From Mycobacterium sp. SMC-8 (lineage in GTDB: Bacteria; Actinomycetota; Actinomycetes; Mycobacteriales; Mycobacteriaceae), in the NCBI RefSeq assembly GCF_025263565.1, contig NZ_CP079865.1, positions 4,836,001 through 4,900,000 on the forward strand: 64,000 bases of DNA, in the 5' to 3' direction. Within the stretch, counting starts at the first letter, position 1; every line of letters begins with the position of its first letter. A program made the translations under genes and the position numbers. Below, piece by piece: positions 26,567 through 34,997 of this stretch. The notes under the pieces were generated by a model. That model was not told the origin of the DNA and did not search any database. It saw only the letters and a list, made by a program, of their open reading frames with translations.

Positions 26567-26962
26567 TCAGGGCAGGCGTTCATGACCCTTTCTGCCGTGC
26601 GTGCGCCGTTGTTCCTTCATGCGCGCTTCGTGCGTATGCCGTTCGCCGCCCACCAGTTCGTCGCGGACCCGGCGCACGTGCTCGCCGAACAGCGACCAGT
26701 ATTCGTCGTCGAACTCCTCGACGATCTGGAAGGTCCACCGCCCGTGGAGCACGTTGCGTCCCACCAGGTCGGATTCAAGCCGCTCGGCGATCGCGTCGTG
26801 GCCGGCCGCACGCAGCGCCTCCGCACCTTCACCGAGCAGAAGATCGGCCCGGCCGATCAGCTGATGGAACGAGTACAGATGGCCCCGGGCCCGTTCCACG
26901 TACTCCAGAGCCTCGCTCACCTTGCCGACGGCATCGACCGTCTCGTCACTCGCGTCAGTCAC
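26567..26962 (-). CDS. Conserved hypothetical protein in the cyp124 operon
   Basis: The protein is about 131 residues from the GTG at 26962, or 142 from a TTG at 26995. It is soluble, helical and charged. It opens with VTDASDETVDAVGKVSEALE and contains GRNVLHGRWTFQIVEEFDDEY, and its Lys/Arg/His-rich tail ends at residue 131. I do not recognise a family with known function. It lies 39 bases after the serine hydrolase and 17 bases before cyp124, all on the same strand. A role with the P450 or its lipid substrate is possible but unproven. Confidence 0.6.
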   Translation of the reverse strand: MTDASDETVDAVGKVSEALEYVERARGHLYSFHQLIGRADLLLGEGAEALRAAGHDAIAERLESDLVGRNVLHGRWTFQIVEEFDDEYWSLFGEHVRRVRDELVGGERHTHEARMKEQRRTHGRKGHERLP

Positions 26963-27001
26963 CGACGCGAGATACCCGCCGGGAGGCCCCGGCAACCGCG
27001 C

Positions 27002-28042
27002 TCAGTCCGTCCGGTACACGTGGTCGGGGGTCAGTTCGGCGGTGACCGCGGTGGCCAGCAGCGCGCTTGGCTGAGCGCCCCGGAACGCGATGTCGGTGTT
27101 GGTCATGATGACCAGTGTGGTCTGCCGTCCGGGCAGGTGCACCGACACGCACTGGAGCGTCCCGTTCGCCAGCGCCGGGGCCCAGATCCGCATGTCGTGC
27201 AGTGTGGAGACCATATTGCCGGCGGCCCACGATCGGGACGGATTCCAGTCGGTGGCGGTGGTCTCTCCGTCATCGGGCGTCTGCACGGTGTAGCCGGCGG
27301 CATGAGGCCTGGGAAAACTGGCGTCGGTCGGGAAGCTGGTCGCCTCCATACCCAGTGGCGCACTGATGTGCTCGCGGATGTAGCCCGCCAGCGACTGTCC
27401 GCTGACCTTCTCCACCACGAGGCCGAGCAGCACGGTGTCGGTGTTGCTGTGGTGGTAGCCGGCACCGGGGGCGAACACCGTCGGTGCGGAGAACGCGAGC
27501 TCGAGCAGTTGCGCGGGTGTGAACGCCCGTGCAGGATCGGCGAACGCCGCGGACACGAACTCCGGGTTCGTCGTGTAGTCGGGCAACCCGCTCCGCATCC
27601 CCGCGAGCTGGCGCAGCGTGACGGCCTCCCCACCGGGGATGCCGTCGAGGTGTTCGGCGATCGGGTCGTCGAGTCCGAGCTTGCGCTGATCGGCCAGCAG
27701 CAGCACCGCGGTGACAGTGAAAGTACGTGTCAAGCTTCCGATCCGGCTGTAGAGATCGGTCTTCATCGGCGCCCGGGTCTTCTTGTCGGCCACTCCGAAC
27801 GCGCGCACGTAGTCTCCGTCGGGGGTCCAGATCCCGATGATCGCCCCCGGTATGCCGGCCTCGGCCATCACCCGCTCGACCGCACCGTCGAGCCGGTCGG
27901 CGAGTGGGGCGGCCATCGTGGCCGCGGTCGCGGTGAGGCCGGGACGCTCCCGGTGCGCCGGGTGCGGCGCCTCTACCGGCTGTGCGCACCCCGCCGCGCC
28001 GAGGGCCACGGCGAGCGCGGCGGTGGCGACACGGCTGATCAT
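27002..28042 (-). CDS. Beta-lactamase/DD-peptidase-fold lipoprotein, probably catalytically impaired
   Basis: The 346-residue protein has a lipoprotein signal (LGAAGC, Cys19) and a serine beta-lactamase-like domain (EstB/class C type). Key positions are unusual. The SxxK motif reads SLTR (Ser103 to Arg106) and the YxN motif reads HSN (His198). From residue about 294 the text jumps from APALANGTL straight to the strand VSVHLPGRQTTLVIMTNTD. Relatives have some 60-70 residues there that carry the third His/Lys-Thr-Gly motif. The protein is therefore shorter than the usual 400 or more residues. The frame is open throughout, so it may have a binding or regulatory role. It heads the operon leading to cyp124. 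Confidence 0.7.
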   Translation of the reverse strand: MISRVATAALAVALGAAGCAQPVEAPHPAHRERPGLTATAATMAAPLADRLDGAVERVMAEAGIPGAIIGIWTPDGDYVRAFGVADKKTRAPMKTDLYSRIGSLTRTFTVTAVLLLADQRKLGLDDPIAEHLDGIPGGEAVTLRQLAGMRSGLPDYTTNPEFVSAAFADPARAFTPAQLLELAFSAPTVFAPGAGYHHSNTDTVLLGLVVEKVSGQSLAGYIREHISAPLGMEATSFPTDASFPRPHAAGYTVQTPDDGETTATDWNPSRSWAAGNMVSTLHDMRIWAPALANGTLQCVSVHLPGRQTTLVIMTNTDIAFRGAQPSALLATAVTAELTPDHVYRTD

Positions 28043-28082
28043 CGGGCTCAGGGTAGTGGCCGCGACACCGTCGCCGTGCCGG

Positions 28083-28292
28083 TCAGCGATCGAATTCCGG
28101 CTCGTCCTCGGGCACGGGGATGGACTGCTCGATCAGATCCGCCTCGCTGGCCTGCCAGTCGCGCTCGGCGCCGACCCGATCGGCGTCCGGCCAGGTCTCC
28201 TCGTCGACGTCGACGTCGACGGCCGGGGTGAGTTGTTCGACCACGTCGGCCTCGGCGGCGTCTATGAACTGGTCGTCGTCGGGGGTGGTCAT
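28083..28292 (-). CDS. Small acidic protein with internal duplication
   Basis: The protein is 69 residues with over 20 Asp/Glu and few basic residues. Two related segments, AAEADVVEQLTPAVD and ASEADLIEQSIPVPE, indicate an internal repeat. The ATG at 28292 is preceded by GGGAGAG. No signal peptide or known domain is present. It lies 40 bases before the serine-hydrolase lipoprotein on the same strand. Confidence 0.6.
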   Translation of the reverse strand: MTTPDDDQFIDAAEADVVEQLTPAVDVDVDEETWPDADRVGAERDWQASEADLIEQSIPVPEDEPEFDR

Positions 28293-28617
28293 CGGCGATC
28301 TCTCCCAAGAATGGTCGGGGACTTTCGGGGGACGTTGAGGACGTTGAGGACATGACGCGCTGTCTCCACCATAGGCGCGTCCGGGCGCCGGCGGCTGCCG
28401 GACCCGACCCGATTACCCGCTTGCACCCGCCGCACACGGGGGCGGCCCGACAAGATCACCCGCTTTCGTTCCGGTCTTGCTCTGGGGGTGTGGCTGGTGA
28501 TTCACGGGTCCGTGGGGCTCTCGGGTACGCTACGTAAACTGCGACAACGGGACAGGCCCTCAAGCCCGGTGGGGCCGCCCCACCCGATCAGCTTCTGAGA
28601 ATCTAAGGGCCTGTATT
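28293..28617. other. Intergenic region, divergent promoters
   Basis: These 325 bases separate the small acidic protein (leftward) from the mycolate methyltransferase (rightward). I find no convincing ORF or RNA gene. A possible -10 TACGCT occurs near 28526 upstream of the methyltransferase, and AAGGG near 28605 is its likely ribosome site. Confidence 0.4.
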
Positions 28618-29505
28618 TTGCCAGAAACCACGAGCGGCTCTTCGGAACTGCAGCCTCACTTCGAGGACGTCCAGTCCCATTACGACCTGTCGGACGATTT
28701 CTATCGGCTGTTCCTGGACCCCACCCAGACCTACAGCTGCGCCTACTTCGAGCGCGACGACATGACGCTCGAAGAGGCGCAGCTCGCCAAGATCGACCTG
28801 TCGTTGGGCAAGCTCGGCCTCGAACCCGGTATGACGCTTCTCGACATCGGATGCGGGTGGGGTGCGACGCTACTGCGCGCCATCGACAACTACGACGTCA
28901 ACGTCATCGGCCTGACGCTGAGCCGCAATCAACAGGCGCACGTGCAGAAGCGACTTGATGCGCACCCGAGCCCGCGCAACAAGCGCGTCCTGCTGGCCGG
29001 TTGGGAGCAGTTCGACGAGCCCGTCGACCGGATCGTGTCGATCGGCGCGTTCGAGCATTTCGGCCGCGACCGCTACGACGAGTTCTTCAAGAAGGCCTAT
29101 CAGGTGCTTCCCGAGAACGGTGTGATGATGCTGCACACCATCATCAAGCCCAGCGACGAGGAGTTCGCTTCGAAGGCGCTGCCGGTGACCATGAAGCTGA
29201 TCCGGTTCTCGAAGTTCATCATGGACGAGATCTTCCCGGGCGGTGATCTGCCCAAGCCGGAGACCGTCGAGGAGCACGCGACCAAGGCCGGGTTCACGCT
29301 GACGCGGCAGCAGCGTCTGCAGCCGCACTACGCCAAGACGCTCGACATCTGGGCCGAGGCGCTGAGCAAGCGGGAAGACGACGCGGTGGCCATCCAGTCC
29401 CGCGAGGTCTACGACCGGTACATGAAGTACCTGACCGGCTGCGCGGATCTGTTCCGTGACGGCTACACCGACGTCTGCCAGTTCACTCTGGAGAAGAAGG
29501 CCTGA
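28618..29505 (+). CDS. Mycolic acid cyclopropane synthase/methyltransferase family
   Basis: The 295-residue SAM-dependent enzyme starts at a TTG (28618), since the next Met would remove the substrate-binding N-terminus. It contains SHYDLSDDFYRLFLDPT (about 20-36) and YSCAYFERDDMTLEEAQ (about 39-55), and the SAM motif LLDIGCGWGATLLRAI (about 75-90). FEHFGRDRYDEFF near residue 145 holds the bicarbonate/active-site region, and the C-terminus reads YMKYLTGCADLFRDGYTDV. It belongs to the CmaA/MmaA/PcaA/UmaA group that cyclopropanates or methylates meromycolate chains. Which paralogue it is cannot be settled by eye. It ends convergently inside the agmatinase gene. Confidence 0.9.
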   Translation: MPETTSGSSELQPHFEDVQSHYDLSDDFYRLFLDPTQTYSCAYFERDDMTLEEAQLAKIDLSLGKLGLEPGMTLLDIGCGWGATLLRAIDNYDVNVIGLTLSRNQQAHVQKRLDAHPSPRNKRVLLAGWEQFDEPVDRIVSIGAFEHFGRDRYDEFFKKAYQVLPENGVMMLHTIIKPSDEEFASKALPVTMKLIRFSKFIMDEIFPGGDLPKPETVEEHATKAGFTLTRQQRLQPHYAKTLDIWAEALSKREDDAVAIQSREVYDRYMKYLTGCADLFRDGYTDVCQFTLEKKA

Positions 29506-30568
29506 TTTCCCGGTAGGAACGCGCCGGCTGGCCCGGCTCGGCTCCCGCCACGTCGCGCCGCCGGGCCGCCATCCCGGCCAGCGCCTCGAACACCACGCGG
29601 TGCGCGGCATTGACGGTCAGTTCGGCGTGGTCGTAGGCGGGCGCCACCTCGACCACGTCCACTCCGACGACGTCGTGTTCGCGGCACAACTGCCGCACCA
29701 TCCGGAGCAGGTCGGCGCTGGTGATGCCACCCGGTTCCGGGGTGCCCGTGCCGGGCGCGTGCGCCGGGTCGAGCACGTCGATGTCGACCGACACATACAA
29801 CTTCTCGGCCTTGGCCAGCGCCTCGCCCACGGCGTCGGCCATCACCGCCTTGAACCCGCGCTCCCAGATCTCCTGCATCGTGTGCCAGGTCATCCGCTGT
29901 TCGAGCATCCACTCGAAGGTGTCCTGCGGCGGCCAGTAGCCGCGCAGACCGACCTGAACGAACTGCGATCCGGGCACCGCGCCCGATTCGATCAGCCGGC
30001 GCATCGGGGTGCCGTGGCTGGCCAGGTTGCCTTCGATCTCGTCGGCGGTGTCGGCGTGGGCGTCGAAATGCACGATGCCGACGTTGCCGTAACCGTGGAC
30101 GTCGGCCACCGCCGTCGCCGCCGGCCAGGTGATCGAGTGATCACCGCCCAGGATCACCGGGACGATGCCGCGGCTGGCCACCGCGTGCACACGCTCGCGG
30201 ATGTTGCGGTGGGACACCTCGGTCTGGCCGTGCGGACAGTAGGCGTCACCGAAGTCCACAACCTCCAGCCAGTCAAAGATCTCCAGGCCCAGATCCAAGT
30301 GGTAGGTGCCCGGCTCGTAGGCCGTGGCCCGGATCGCCCGCGGCCCGAACCGCGCACCGGGACGGTTGGTGGTCCCGATGTCGAACGGCGCCCCGACGAT
30401 GGCGGCGTCGGGCTGCCAAGCGTCGAGCTGTTCGGGCTCGGTCAAAAACGGGCGGTGCCCGAAAGAAGCCACGCCCGCGTAGGGCAGATCCAACTGCTCC
30501 GCCATCCCCGGCGGGAGCTCACGTCGAGGTCCGTGCTCGTGGCCCATGCGAACGACGCTACCGGTCAC
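29483..30568 (-). CDS. speB: Agmatinase/arginase-fold ureohydrolase
   Basis: The protein is 361 residues from the GTG at 30568, or 354 from the ATG at 30547. The binuclear manganese motifs are complete: GGDHSITWP, HFDAHADTADE and SVDIDVLDPAHAPGTGTPEPGG. Pro/Gly spacing after the third motif is that of agmatinase rather than arginase. It hydrolyses agmatine or a similar guanidino compound to urea and an amine. The start overlaps (GTG) or nearly abuts (ATG) the stop of the upstream thioesterase gene, so the two are coupled. Confidence 0.85.
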   Translation of the reverse strand: MTGSVVRMGHEHGPRRELPPGMAEQLDLPYAGVASFGHRPFLTEPEQLDAWQPDAAIVGAPFDIGTTNRPGARFGPRAIRATAYEPGTYHLDLGLEIFDWLEVVDFGDAYCPHGQTEVSHRNIRERVHAVASRGIVPVILGGDHSITWPAATAVADVHGYGNVGIVHFDAHADTADEIEGNLASHGTPMRRLIESGAVPGSQFVQVGLRGYWPPQDTFEWMLEQRMTWHTMQEIWERGFKAVMADAVGEALAKAEKLYVSVDIDVLDPAHAPGTGTPEPGGITSADLLRMVRQLCREHDVVGVDVVEVAPAYDHAELTVNAAHRVVFEALAGMAARRRDVAGAEPGQPARSYREIRPSSPE

Positions 30569-30986
30569 TCGCCGCGCTCACATCCAGCGCCGACCGCAGC
30601 CTGTCGGGGATCGTCCGCTTGGCCCAATCCGTCGTGGACACCAGCACATAGACGTTGTGTCCCCGCACCGCGACCCGCTCCGCGTCGGTGCCCGAGCGGG
30701 CCAGCACGGTGAAGCCGATGCTGAAGCTCGCCGTGCCCACCCGGGTGCAGCGTGCCTCGACCCGCACCTCGTCTCGCCAGCGCACCGGCGCCGCGAAGTC
30801 GATCTCGGCGTGCACCACCTGGAAGTCGTACCCGTCGGCGTTCAACGCGGGATAGCCGATGCCGAGCGAGTCGAGCAGCCCGGTGCACGCCTCGTCGAAC
30901 CACGTCAGGTAATGGCCGTTGAACACCACGCCCTGCTGGTCGATCTCCGCGTAGCGCGGCGCGATGGCCAGCGAGAAGTCCGTCAC
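30558..30986 (-). CDS. Hotdog acyl-CoA thioesterase (4HBT type)
   Basis: The 142-residue protein starts at the GTG at 30986 (VTDFSLAIAPRYAEIDQQGVV). The 4-hydroxybenzoyl-CoA-thioesterase/YbgC motif appears as RYAEIDQQGVVFNGHYLTWFDEA. An aspartate-like catalytic position (D16 of YbgC-type R-Y-A/x-E-x-D) and the following NGHY helix are conserved. It hydrolyses short- or medium-chain acyl-CoA in the cytosol. It overlaps the agmatinase gene. Fifty-one bases separate it from the divergent threonine-dehydratase-like gene. Confidence 0.8.
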   Translation of the reverse strand: MTDFSLAIAPRYAEIDQQGVVFNGHYLTWFDEACTGLLDSLGIGYPALNADGYDFQVVHAEIDFAAPVRWRDEVRVEARCTRVGTASFSIGFTVLARSGTDAERVAVRGHNVYVLVSTTDWAKRTIPDRLRSALDVSAASDR

Positions 30987-31037
30987 CCGACTCACCCTAG
31001 AGATCGGGGACGGGCGGTCTGCAGGACACTGGGATCC

Positions 31038-31991
31038 ATGAAGCTGGTGACGATCGACGATGTCCGGGCGGCGGCTGACCGGGTCCGATCGCATGTGGTG
31101 CGTACGCCACTGCTCGCCGCCCGCTGGGGCGACCCGGACCGGCCGCTGTGGATCAAGCCGGAGAACTTGCAGCCCATCGGCGCGTTCAAGGTCCGTGGCG
31201 CCTTCAATGCCGTGGCGGCGTTGACGTCGGCCGGCGAAGGCGCCGTCACCGATGTCGTCGCCTATTCCAGCGGCAACCACGCGCAGGCCGTCGCGTACGC
31301 CGCGGCGGCGTTCGGGTTGCGGGCCCACATCGTGATGCCGGAGGAGACGCCGACGGTCAAGGTGCAGTCCACCCGTGATCTCGGCGCGCGGGTGGTGTTG
31401 TGCGCGGCAGGGCAACGCGAGGCGGTCGCCGAGCAGGTGCGCAGCGACACCGGCGGGGCGATGATCCCGCCGTTCGACCACCCGGATGTGATCGCCGGAC
31501 AGGGCACGATCGGCCTGGAGATCGCCGAGGACCTGCCGTCGGTGCGCACCGTGCTCGTCCCCGTCAGTGGCGGGGGACTGGCTTCGGGCATCGGCACCGC
31601 GATCCGTGCGCTGTGCCCGGACGCCGCGGTCTTCGGGGTCGAGCCCGAGCTCGCCGCCGACACCACCGAGGCATTGCGCCTCGGCCACCGGGTCAACTGG
31701 TCGATCGAAGACCGTAACCGCACGATCGCCGACGGGCTGCGGTCGCAGCCCTCGGAGCTGACCTTTGCCCATCTGCAGCAGGTTCTCGACGGGATGCTGA
31801 CGGTGTCCGAGGACGAGATCCGCGCGGCGGTGCGCGAGTACGCGTACCGCGCGCACCTGGTCAGCGAGCCGAGCGGTGCGGTGCCCCTGGCGGCCTACCG
31901 GCAGGGCATGACACCGCCGGGGCCGACCGTGTTGATCCTGTCCGGGGGCAACATCGACGCGCGCATGCTCGCGCAGATTCTCGGCGGGTAG
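31038..31991 (+). CDS. Threonine/serine dehydratase-like PLP enzyme
   Basis: The 317-residue fold-type II PLP enzyme starts at the ATG at 31038. The Schiff-base Lys is in QPIGAFKVRGAFNAV (about 47-61). YSSGNHAQAVAYAAAAFG (about 78-95) is the substrate loop, VSGGGLASGIG (about 175-185) is the phosphate-binding glycine loop, and VLILSGGNID closes the fold. There is no C-terminal ACT domain, so it is the catabolic, non-allosteric type (threonine dehydratase or serine racemase/dehydratase). It yields 2-oxobutanoate or pyruvate plus ammonia. It is divergent from the thioesterase-agmatinase pair. Confidence 0.85.
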   Translation: MKLVTIDDVRAAADRVRSHVVRTPLLAARWGDPDRPLWIKPENLQPIGAFKVRGAFNAVAALTSAGEGAVTDVVAYSSGNHAQAVAYAAAAFGLRAHIVMPEETPTVKVQSTRDLGARVVLCAAGQREAVAEQVRSDTGGAMIPPFDHPDVIAGQGTIGLEIAEDLPSVRTVLVPVSGGGLASGIGTAIRALCPDAAVFGVEPELAADTTEALRLGHRVNWSIEDRNRTIADGLRSQPSELTFAHLQQVLDGMLTVSEDEIRAAVREYAYRAHLVSEPSGAVPLAAYRQGMTPPGPTVLILSGGNIDARMLAQILGG

Positions 31992-32193
31992 GGTCCACCG
32001 GGTTTTCGATTCAGTGGTGTGTGGGCGCGACGCTGGCGTGCTCCGGCAGCGAAGGACTCGACCCGTTCCGACCCTTCGAGCCCTTCGAGCACGACAGCGC
32101 AGGGCGTACCGGGCAGGTCCGCCGGCCGACCGTGGCCCGGTCGCGCTGCTCGCTGCGGGTGCTGCCGCTGCCGCAAGTCATATCCTGGCGGGA

Positions 32194-32808
32194 ATGAGCC
32201 TCCCCGTCGCCCCCACGCACCCGTCGCTCGTGCGCACCGTTCTCAGGCTGGCGATCGTCGGCTGTGTCGCGGCCGCGCTGCTGCTGGTGGAACTGACCTC
32301 CACCCGGGGAGTGGGATGGCGGCTGATCACATTCACCTACCAGGCCAATCTGCTGGCCGCCGGATACTACCTGTGGACTCTGTGCTCACCGCGGGCCGAC
32401 AGTCGGATCGGGCTGCGGGGCGCGGTGGTGCTGTATGTCGTCATGGCCGGGGTGATCTGGAACCTCCTGTTGACCGAGCACAGCATGGGGTACACGCCGG
32501 CGAACTTCCTCCTGCACGTCGCGGTCCCGGTGCTGGTGCTCGGTGACTGGCTGCTCGTCGGTCGCGGCGCGATCCCGATGGCGTGGTGGCAGCCGGTGGC
32601 GTGGCTGACGTATCCGGCGGCATATCTCGCGCTGGCCCTGCTGGTGCTCAACGATGCCGGCCGGCGCCCGCCCTATTACTTCCTCGATCCGGACAGCGTG
32701 GGCACCGCCACGGTGGCGATGAACGTCGCCGCGCTGTCGGCGTGCGTGCTCGCACTGGGATACACGCTGCTGGCGCTCAACCGCGCGGCGTCCGAGGCCC
32801 GGGCCTGA
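32194..32808 (+). CDS. Pr6Pr family membrane protein
   Basis: The 204-residue protein has about six transmembrane helices. The pattern FTYQANLLAAGYYLW, MAGVIWNLLLTEHSMGYTPANFLLHVAVPVLVLGDWLL and YPAAYLALALLVL is typical of Pr6Pr/FAR-17a/AIG1-like proteins, with a conserved Asn and His (FLLHV). Eukaryotic relatives hydrolyse fatty-acid esters of hydroxy fatty acids through a Thr/His pair, but bacterial roles are unknown. The ATG at 32194 follows a TATCCT box by 7 bases and is likely leaderless. The longer in-frame upstream extension is low-complexity and was rejected. Confidence 0.75.
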   Translation: MSLPVAPTHPSLVRTVLRLAIVGCVAAALLLVELTSTRGVGWRLITFTYQANLLAAGYYLWTLCSPRADSRIGLRGAVVLYVVMAGVIWNLLLTEHSMGYTPANFLLHVAVPVLVLGDWLLVGRGAIPMAWWQPVAWLTYPAAYLALALLVLNDAGRRPPYYFLDPDSVGTATVAMNVAALSACVLALGYTLLALNRAASEARA

Positions 32809-32907
32809 AACATCGCCGCCTGCGGGACCGATAGAAGGGGAGACAGTTGTCGTTTGCCGGGCCCGTGTTCGGCCGCGGCACCCGCCACGACCAATTAGGA
32901 TGGCAAC

Positions 32908-33678
32908 GTGCTGAGACGTCGTCTGCAGCAAATGGTGAGCGCGCTCGGGTGCGCTGCGCTGCTCACGGGCGGCTCGCTGCTCGGGCCGCTTCCCGCGGGC
33001 AATGCCGGGTCAACCGCCGGAACGCCGGTCGCCGGGGTGACCCCCGCGCCTGGCCAGACCGTCGGCGTCGCGCATCCGGTCACCGTCAGGTTCGCCGGGG
33101 AGGTGCCGAACAGGTCGGCCGCGGAACGGTCTGTGGCCGTGGTCCCGGCCGGGTCGCCGGTCCCGGCGTCCGGATCCTTCACCTGGCTCGACGACCGAGT
33201 CTTGGAGTGGACACCCACCGACTTCTTCCCCGCCCATACGCCGATCTCGGTCACGGTGGGCGGCTTCACGACGAGCTTCCAGACCGGATCGTCGGTCGTC
33301 AGCGTGGCCGACATCGGCGACTACTCGTTCACGGTCAGCATCGACGGTGAGGTGGCGCGCCGGATGCCGGCATCGATGGGCAAATCGAAGTTCCCGACGC
33401 CCACCGGCCGGTTCACCGCGCTGGAGAAGCAGCGCAACGTCACCTTCGACTCCCGCACGATCGGCATCCCTCTCGACGATCCCGAGGGCTACCTGATCAA
33501 GGGGGAGTACGGCGTCCGGGTGACCTGGGGTGGCGTGTACGTCCACTCCGCACCGTGGTCGGTCGGATCCCAGGGCTATGCGAACGTCAGCCACGGCTGC
33601 ATCAACCTCAGCCCCGACAACGCCGCGTGGTATTTCGACACCGTCCGGGTCGGCGACCCGATCATCGTGCAGGCCTGA
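32908..33678 (+). CDS. ldtA: L,D-transpeptidase LdtA
   Basis: The 256-residue protein has an N-terminal signal/anchor (about 7-34) and a bacterial Ig-like domain (about 40-128, TPAPGQTVGVAHPVTVRF). The catalytic YkuD domain follows at about 130-256. The active site is VYVHSAPWSV plus SHGCINLSPDNAAWYF with nucleophile Cys231. It makes 3-3 cross-links between meso-diaminopimelate residues in peptidoglycan, outside the membrane. The length and the C-terminal block match LdtMt1 (Rv0116c) as I remember it. The GTG at 32908 sits 6 bases after a TAGGAT box, indicating leaderless expression. Confidence 0.9.
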   Translation: MLRRRLQQMVSALGCAALLTGGSLLGPLPAGNAGSTAGTPVAGVTPAPGQTVGVAHPVTVRFAGEVPNRSAAERSVAVVPAGSPVPASGSFTWLDDRVLEWTPTDFFPAHTPISVTVGGFTTSFQTGSSVVSVADIGDYSFTVSIDGEVARRMPASMGKSKFPTPTGRFTALEKQRNVTFDSRTIGIPLDDPEGYLIKGEYGVRVTWGGVYVHSAPWSVGSQGYANVSHGCINLSPDNAAWYFDTVRVGDPIIVQA

Positions 33679-33687
33679 GGATCCCGG

Positions 33688-34113
33688 TCAGCAGTTGGTC
33701 TGAATCCGGAAGTCTGCGGTGACGGCGTCGCTGGGCTTGTCGTCGAACGCCCCGTCGGCCTTTCCGGTGATCGTGTAACGCCCGTTGTTGCCGCTGACCT
33801 CCGCCTGGCCGATGTTGTCGCTCCAGAACGTGCCACTGAAACCGCCGACGCCGCGGAATTCGACGGACTCGGCGGTGAGATCGCCGTCGGTCGACAGCAC
33901 CGCGGTGAAGCCGTTCTCTTCCCCCGGGGTCTCGATGTACCACGACCATCCGGTCTGCCGGCATTGCACGGCCTGCGCGCCGCCGGTGTCGTTGCCGTCG
34001 ATCGTCACGGTCGCCGTGGTACCGCCCAGGGCCGGCTCGGGTGTCGCGCAGCCGGCCACGCCGAGTACCGCGACGCCGCCGACGACGGTCGCCATGAAGT
34101 GTCGAGTCCCCAT
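33688..34113 (-). CDS. LpqH-type (19 kDa antigen family) lipoprotein
   Basis: The 141-residue lipoprotein has a signal peptide with lipobox LGVAGC (Cys at about 22). The mature domain has the paired cysteines and sheet pattern of the mycobacterial LpqH family (AVQCRQTGWSWYIETPGE, NNGRYTITGKADGAF, and the terminal DFRIQTNC). The role of this surface lipoprotein family is not defined. A TAGAGT box 8 bases before the ATG suggests a leaderless message. It is convergent with ldtA, 9 bases apart. Confidence 0.8.
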   Translation of the reverse strand: MGTRHFMATVVGGVAVLGVAGCATPEPALGGTTATVTIDGNDTGGAQAVQCRQTGWSWYIETPGEENGFTAVLSTDGDLTAESVEFRGVGGFSGTFWSDNIGQAEVSGNNGRYTITGKADGAFDDKPSDAVTADFRIQTNC

Positions 34114-34249
34114 GGCGCCCGACTCTATTCGCTCGACCGCCCGTTCCCGGCCGGAATGCCGGTGTATTCGGGATTGGGCGGTACCGACAGTGCGATCCCG
34201 ATGCGGTTGGTGGCGCCGATGAACGCCGCGAGGCATGAACGGGGTGGAG

Positions 34250-34984
34250 TCAACGCAATGCGGCGGCGGTAGCGTCGTCGGCGGGCAGGAACGCTTCGAT
34301 GCTCAGCTCGGCCGCCGTGAGGTCGAGGGCGGTGCCGAATGTGGTGACCGTGCTCAGAAACCTCAGCACCCGGCCGTCCGCGGCCTCCAGCTCCAGCGGC
34401 ACGGCGACGCCGCCGAGGTCGGGGGAGTCCTCGAAACCTCCGGGATAGGACTCGATTTCACACAACAGCTCACCGAGTTCTGCATGTCCGGCGCTGCCGA
34501 CCTCGCGGCAGAGCCGCTCGACGAGGTGGGTCCGCCACTGCCCGAGGTTGCGGATGCGGGGGGCCAGCCCGCCGGGGTGCAGCGCGATGCGCAGCGCATT
34601 GGGCCGCTCGAGCAGCTCCGGCGCCACGCCGTCGAGCAGCACACCGGCCCCTGCGTTCGCCTGCAGGATCCACCAGCCACGGTCGACCACGACGCACGGG
34701 TACGGCTCGTAGGCGGTGAGCACCCTGCGCACCCCGTCCCGCACCGCGACCATCTCGGGCGCGTCCAGAGAGCGCTCGGCGTACACCGGGGCCAGGCCCG
34801 CGGCGACGAACAGCCGGTCCTGTTCTCGTTGCGGCACACCGAGAGCCGTGGCCAGCCGCAGCACCATCGCCCGGCTCGGTGAGGAGCGGCCTGTCTCGAT
34901 GAAGCTGACGTGGCGCGCGGACACGCCGGCGGCCAGCGCGAGATCGAGCTGGCTGAGCCGGCGCCTACGCCGCCATTCACGCAT
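34250..34984 (-). CDS. XRE/MmyB-type regulator, 5' end cut by IS110 copy A
   Basis: The remaining 244 codons start at an ATG created or retained at the IS junction (34984). The helix-turn-helix is intact (RRRLSQLDLALAAGVSARHVSFIETGRSSPS, about 7-38), followed by the MmyB-like ligand domain (LTAYEPYPCVVVDRGWWIL and onward). Relatives carry an extra PFGALLREWR-type start. The first 12 codons of this gene lie 3.2 kb away at 38167-38202 and join seamlessly across the element to read PAPFGALMREWRRRRR. The truncated version may still be made, with AGGG in the IS end acting as ribosome site. Confidence 0.85.
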   Translation of the reverse strand: MREWRRRRRLSQLDLALAAGVSARHVSFIETGRSSPSRAMVLRLATALGVPQREQDRLFVAAGLAPVYAERSLDAPEMVAVRDGVRRVLTAYEPYPCVVVDRGWWILQANAGAGVLLDGVAPELLERPNALRIALHPGGLAPRIRNLGQWRTHLVERLCREVGSAGHAELGELLCEIESYPGGFEDSPDLGGVAVPLELEAADGRVLRFLSTVTTFGTALDLTAAELSIEAFLPADDATAAALR

Positions 34985-34997
34985 GAGTTGCCCTGTG

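Noticed and set aside
28293..28617. tRNA or small RNA in the gap before the mycolate methyltransferase
   Set aside because: No cloverleaf, anticodon arm or CCA-type end is visible. GC-rich inverted bits are short.
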